Assembly: GCF_029937755.1 (NCBI RefSeq)
Contig: NZ_JAPYPG010000001.1
Coordinates: 930,001-994,000 of the forward strand
DNA: 64,000 nucleotides
Direction: 5' to 3'
Source: Henriciella sp.
GTDB lineage: Bacteria; Pseudomonadota; Alphaproteobacteria; Caulobacterales; Hyphomonadaceae
Positions 63,681-64,000 of this stretch are shown one piece after another; within the stretch, counting starts at the first letter, position 1; every line of letters begins with the position of its first letter. Position numbers and translations under genes: made by a program. Under the pieces are notes generated by a model. It had not been told where the DNA came from and ran no database searches. It worked only from the letters and a program-made list of their open reading frames with translations.

Positions 63681-64000
63681 CTAGTCCCGCGCTCTGGCGG
63701 GCAGCATCCACTTCAGCAAGGGTCCGATGACGCCGCTCACAAGAGCCAGTGAGACAGGGTTTCCGGAGAACTTCCGGAAATAGTAGGCGAGGCTTTCGGC
63801 CTTGTGCCGGGCGACAGTCTTGGAAGAAACGTCTGATGTGCTGCCGTAATGCAGGGCACCAGCATCGGGGCAGAAGATCACCTCTCCACCGGCCTCTTTG
63901 GCCCGGCGGCAGAGGTCAACATCTTCGACGTGAATGAAATAGGCTTCATCGAAACCGCCAAGCTGGCGGAAGCTTTCAGTGTCGGTCAGCATCAGCGCGC
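63681..64000 (-). CDS. Glycosyltransferase family 2, C-terminal part (5' end outside window)
   Basis: The frame runs off the right edge; about 106 residues are visible. GGFDEAYFIHVEDVDLCRRAKEAGG with the ED-type metal or acceptor region and the following ALHYGSTSDV fit GT2 rhamnosyl/glycosyltransferases of the WbbL type. The last ~30 residues are a hydrophobic helix ending ...LLKWMLPARARD. Likely acts in O-antigen or exopolysaccharide assembly; substrate unknown. Confidence 0.85.
   Translation of the reverse strand, partial: ALMLTDTESFRQLGGFDEAYFIHVEDVDLCRRAKEAGGEVIFCPDAGALHYGSTSDVSSKTVARHKAESLAYYFRKFSGNPVSLALVSGVIGPLLKWMLPARARD

Overview
The window is chromosomal DNA (roughly 60-65% G+C by eye) from an alphaproteobacterium. 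Pointers are a serC-type leader RNA, the twin-transmembrane/PduO/etfBA cluster, DUF2794, DUF3297 and IalB-family proteins, a ChrR-type sigma/anti-sigma pair and an RpoH gene. The set of Baeyer-Villiger monooxygenases, a PQQ alcohol dehydrogenase and sulfotransferase would suit a marine Hyphomonadaceae-like bacterium, but the genus is inference. Genes are packed tightly on both strands. I found no rRNA, tRNA, CRISPR, prophage or insertion sequence.

Layout: 1-3 kb, end of tilS, a formyltransferase-fold protein and glmM. 3-8 kb, a coiled-coil lipoprotein, a 38-residue peptide, TetR, gpsA-yciI-GST, a sulfotransferase and a TerB-like membrane protein. 8-16 kb, PQQ dehydrogenase, an operon of DUF350 protein/membrane serine protease/pyrF, a 3-hydroxybutyrate dehydrogenase and two secreted proteins, one a vWA lipoprotein. 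16-21 kb, aroK-aroB-corC, diverging from a 44-residue membrane peptide overlapping a large helical secreted protein. 21-28 kb, crotonase, C4-dicarboxylate/glutamate carrier, Old Yellow Enzyme, lepA, Rieske oxygenase and 3-hydroxyacyl-CoA dehydrogenase. 28-34 kb, glutaredoxin-MauE fusion, sirtuin, etfB-etfA, DUF3297, PduO adenosyltransferase and twin-TM protein. 34-44 kb, a 32-residue Lys/Pro peptide, rpoH, a membrane protein, TrmH-type methyltransferase, then purA, a BVMO, PagL-like enzyme, serA and serC on the minus strand. 44-53 kb, DMT transporters, TauD dioxygenase, PhzF, M23 peptidase, thiD, ftsH and an orphan TAXI receptor. 53-64 kb, rlmN, second BVMO, IalB protein, ECF sigma/ChrR-like pair, DUF2794, and a four-gene Gld-type ABC operon, ending in a truncated glycosyltransferase.

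How it works together: housekeeping genes (cell-wall precursors, shikimate, serine, purine, pyrimidine, thiamine, proteostasis) are interleaved with an oxidative catabolic set. BVMOs, Old Yellow Enzyme, Rieske and TauD oxygenases could feed acyl-CoA intermediates to the crotonase and 3-hydroxyacyl-CoA dehydrogenase, with electrons drained by ETF. The most interesting points are a ChrR-like anti-sigma factor that has lost every zinc ligand of its sigma-binding domain but keeps its cupin ligands, three short unlisted-looking genes, a protease/DUF350/pyrF operon, and a striking habit of convergent genes sharing one CTAG as both stop codons.
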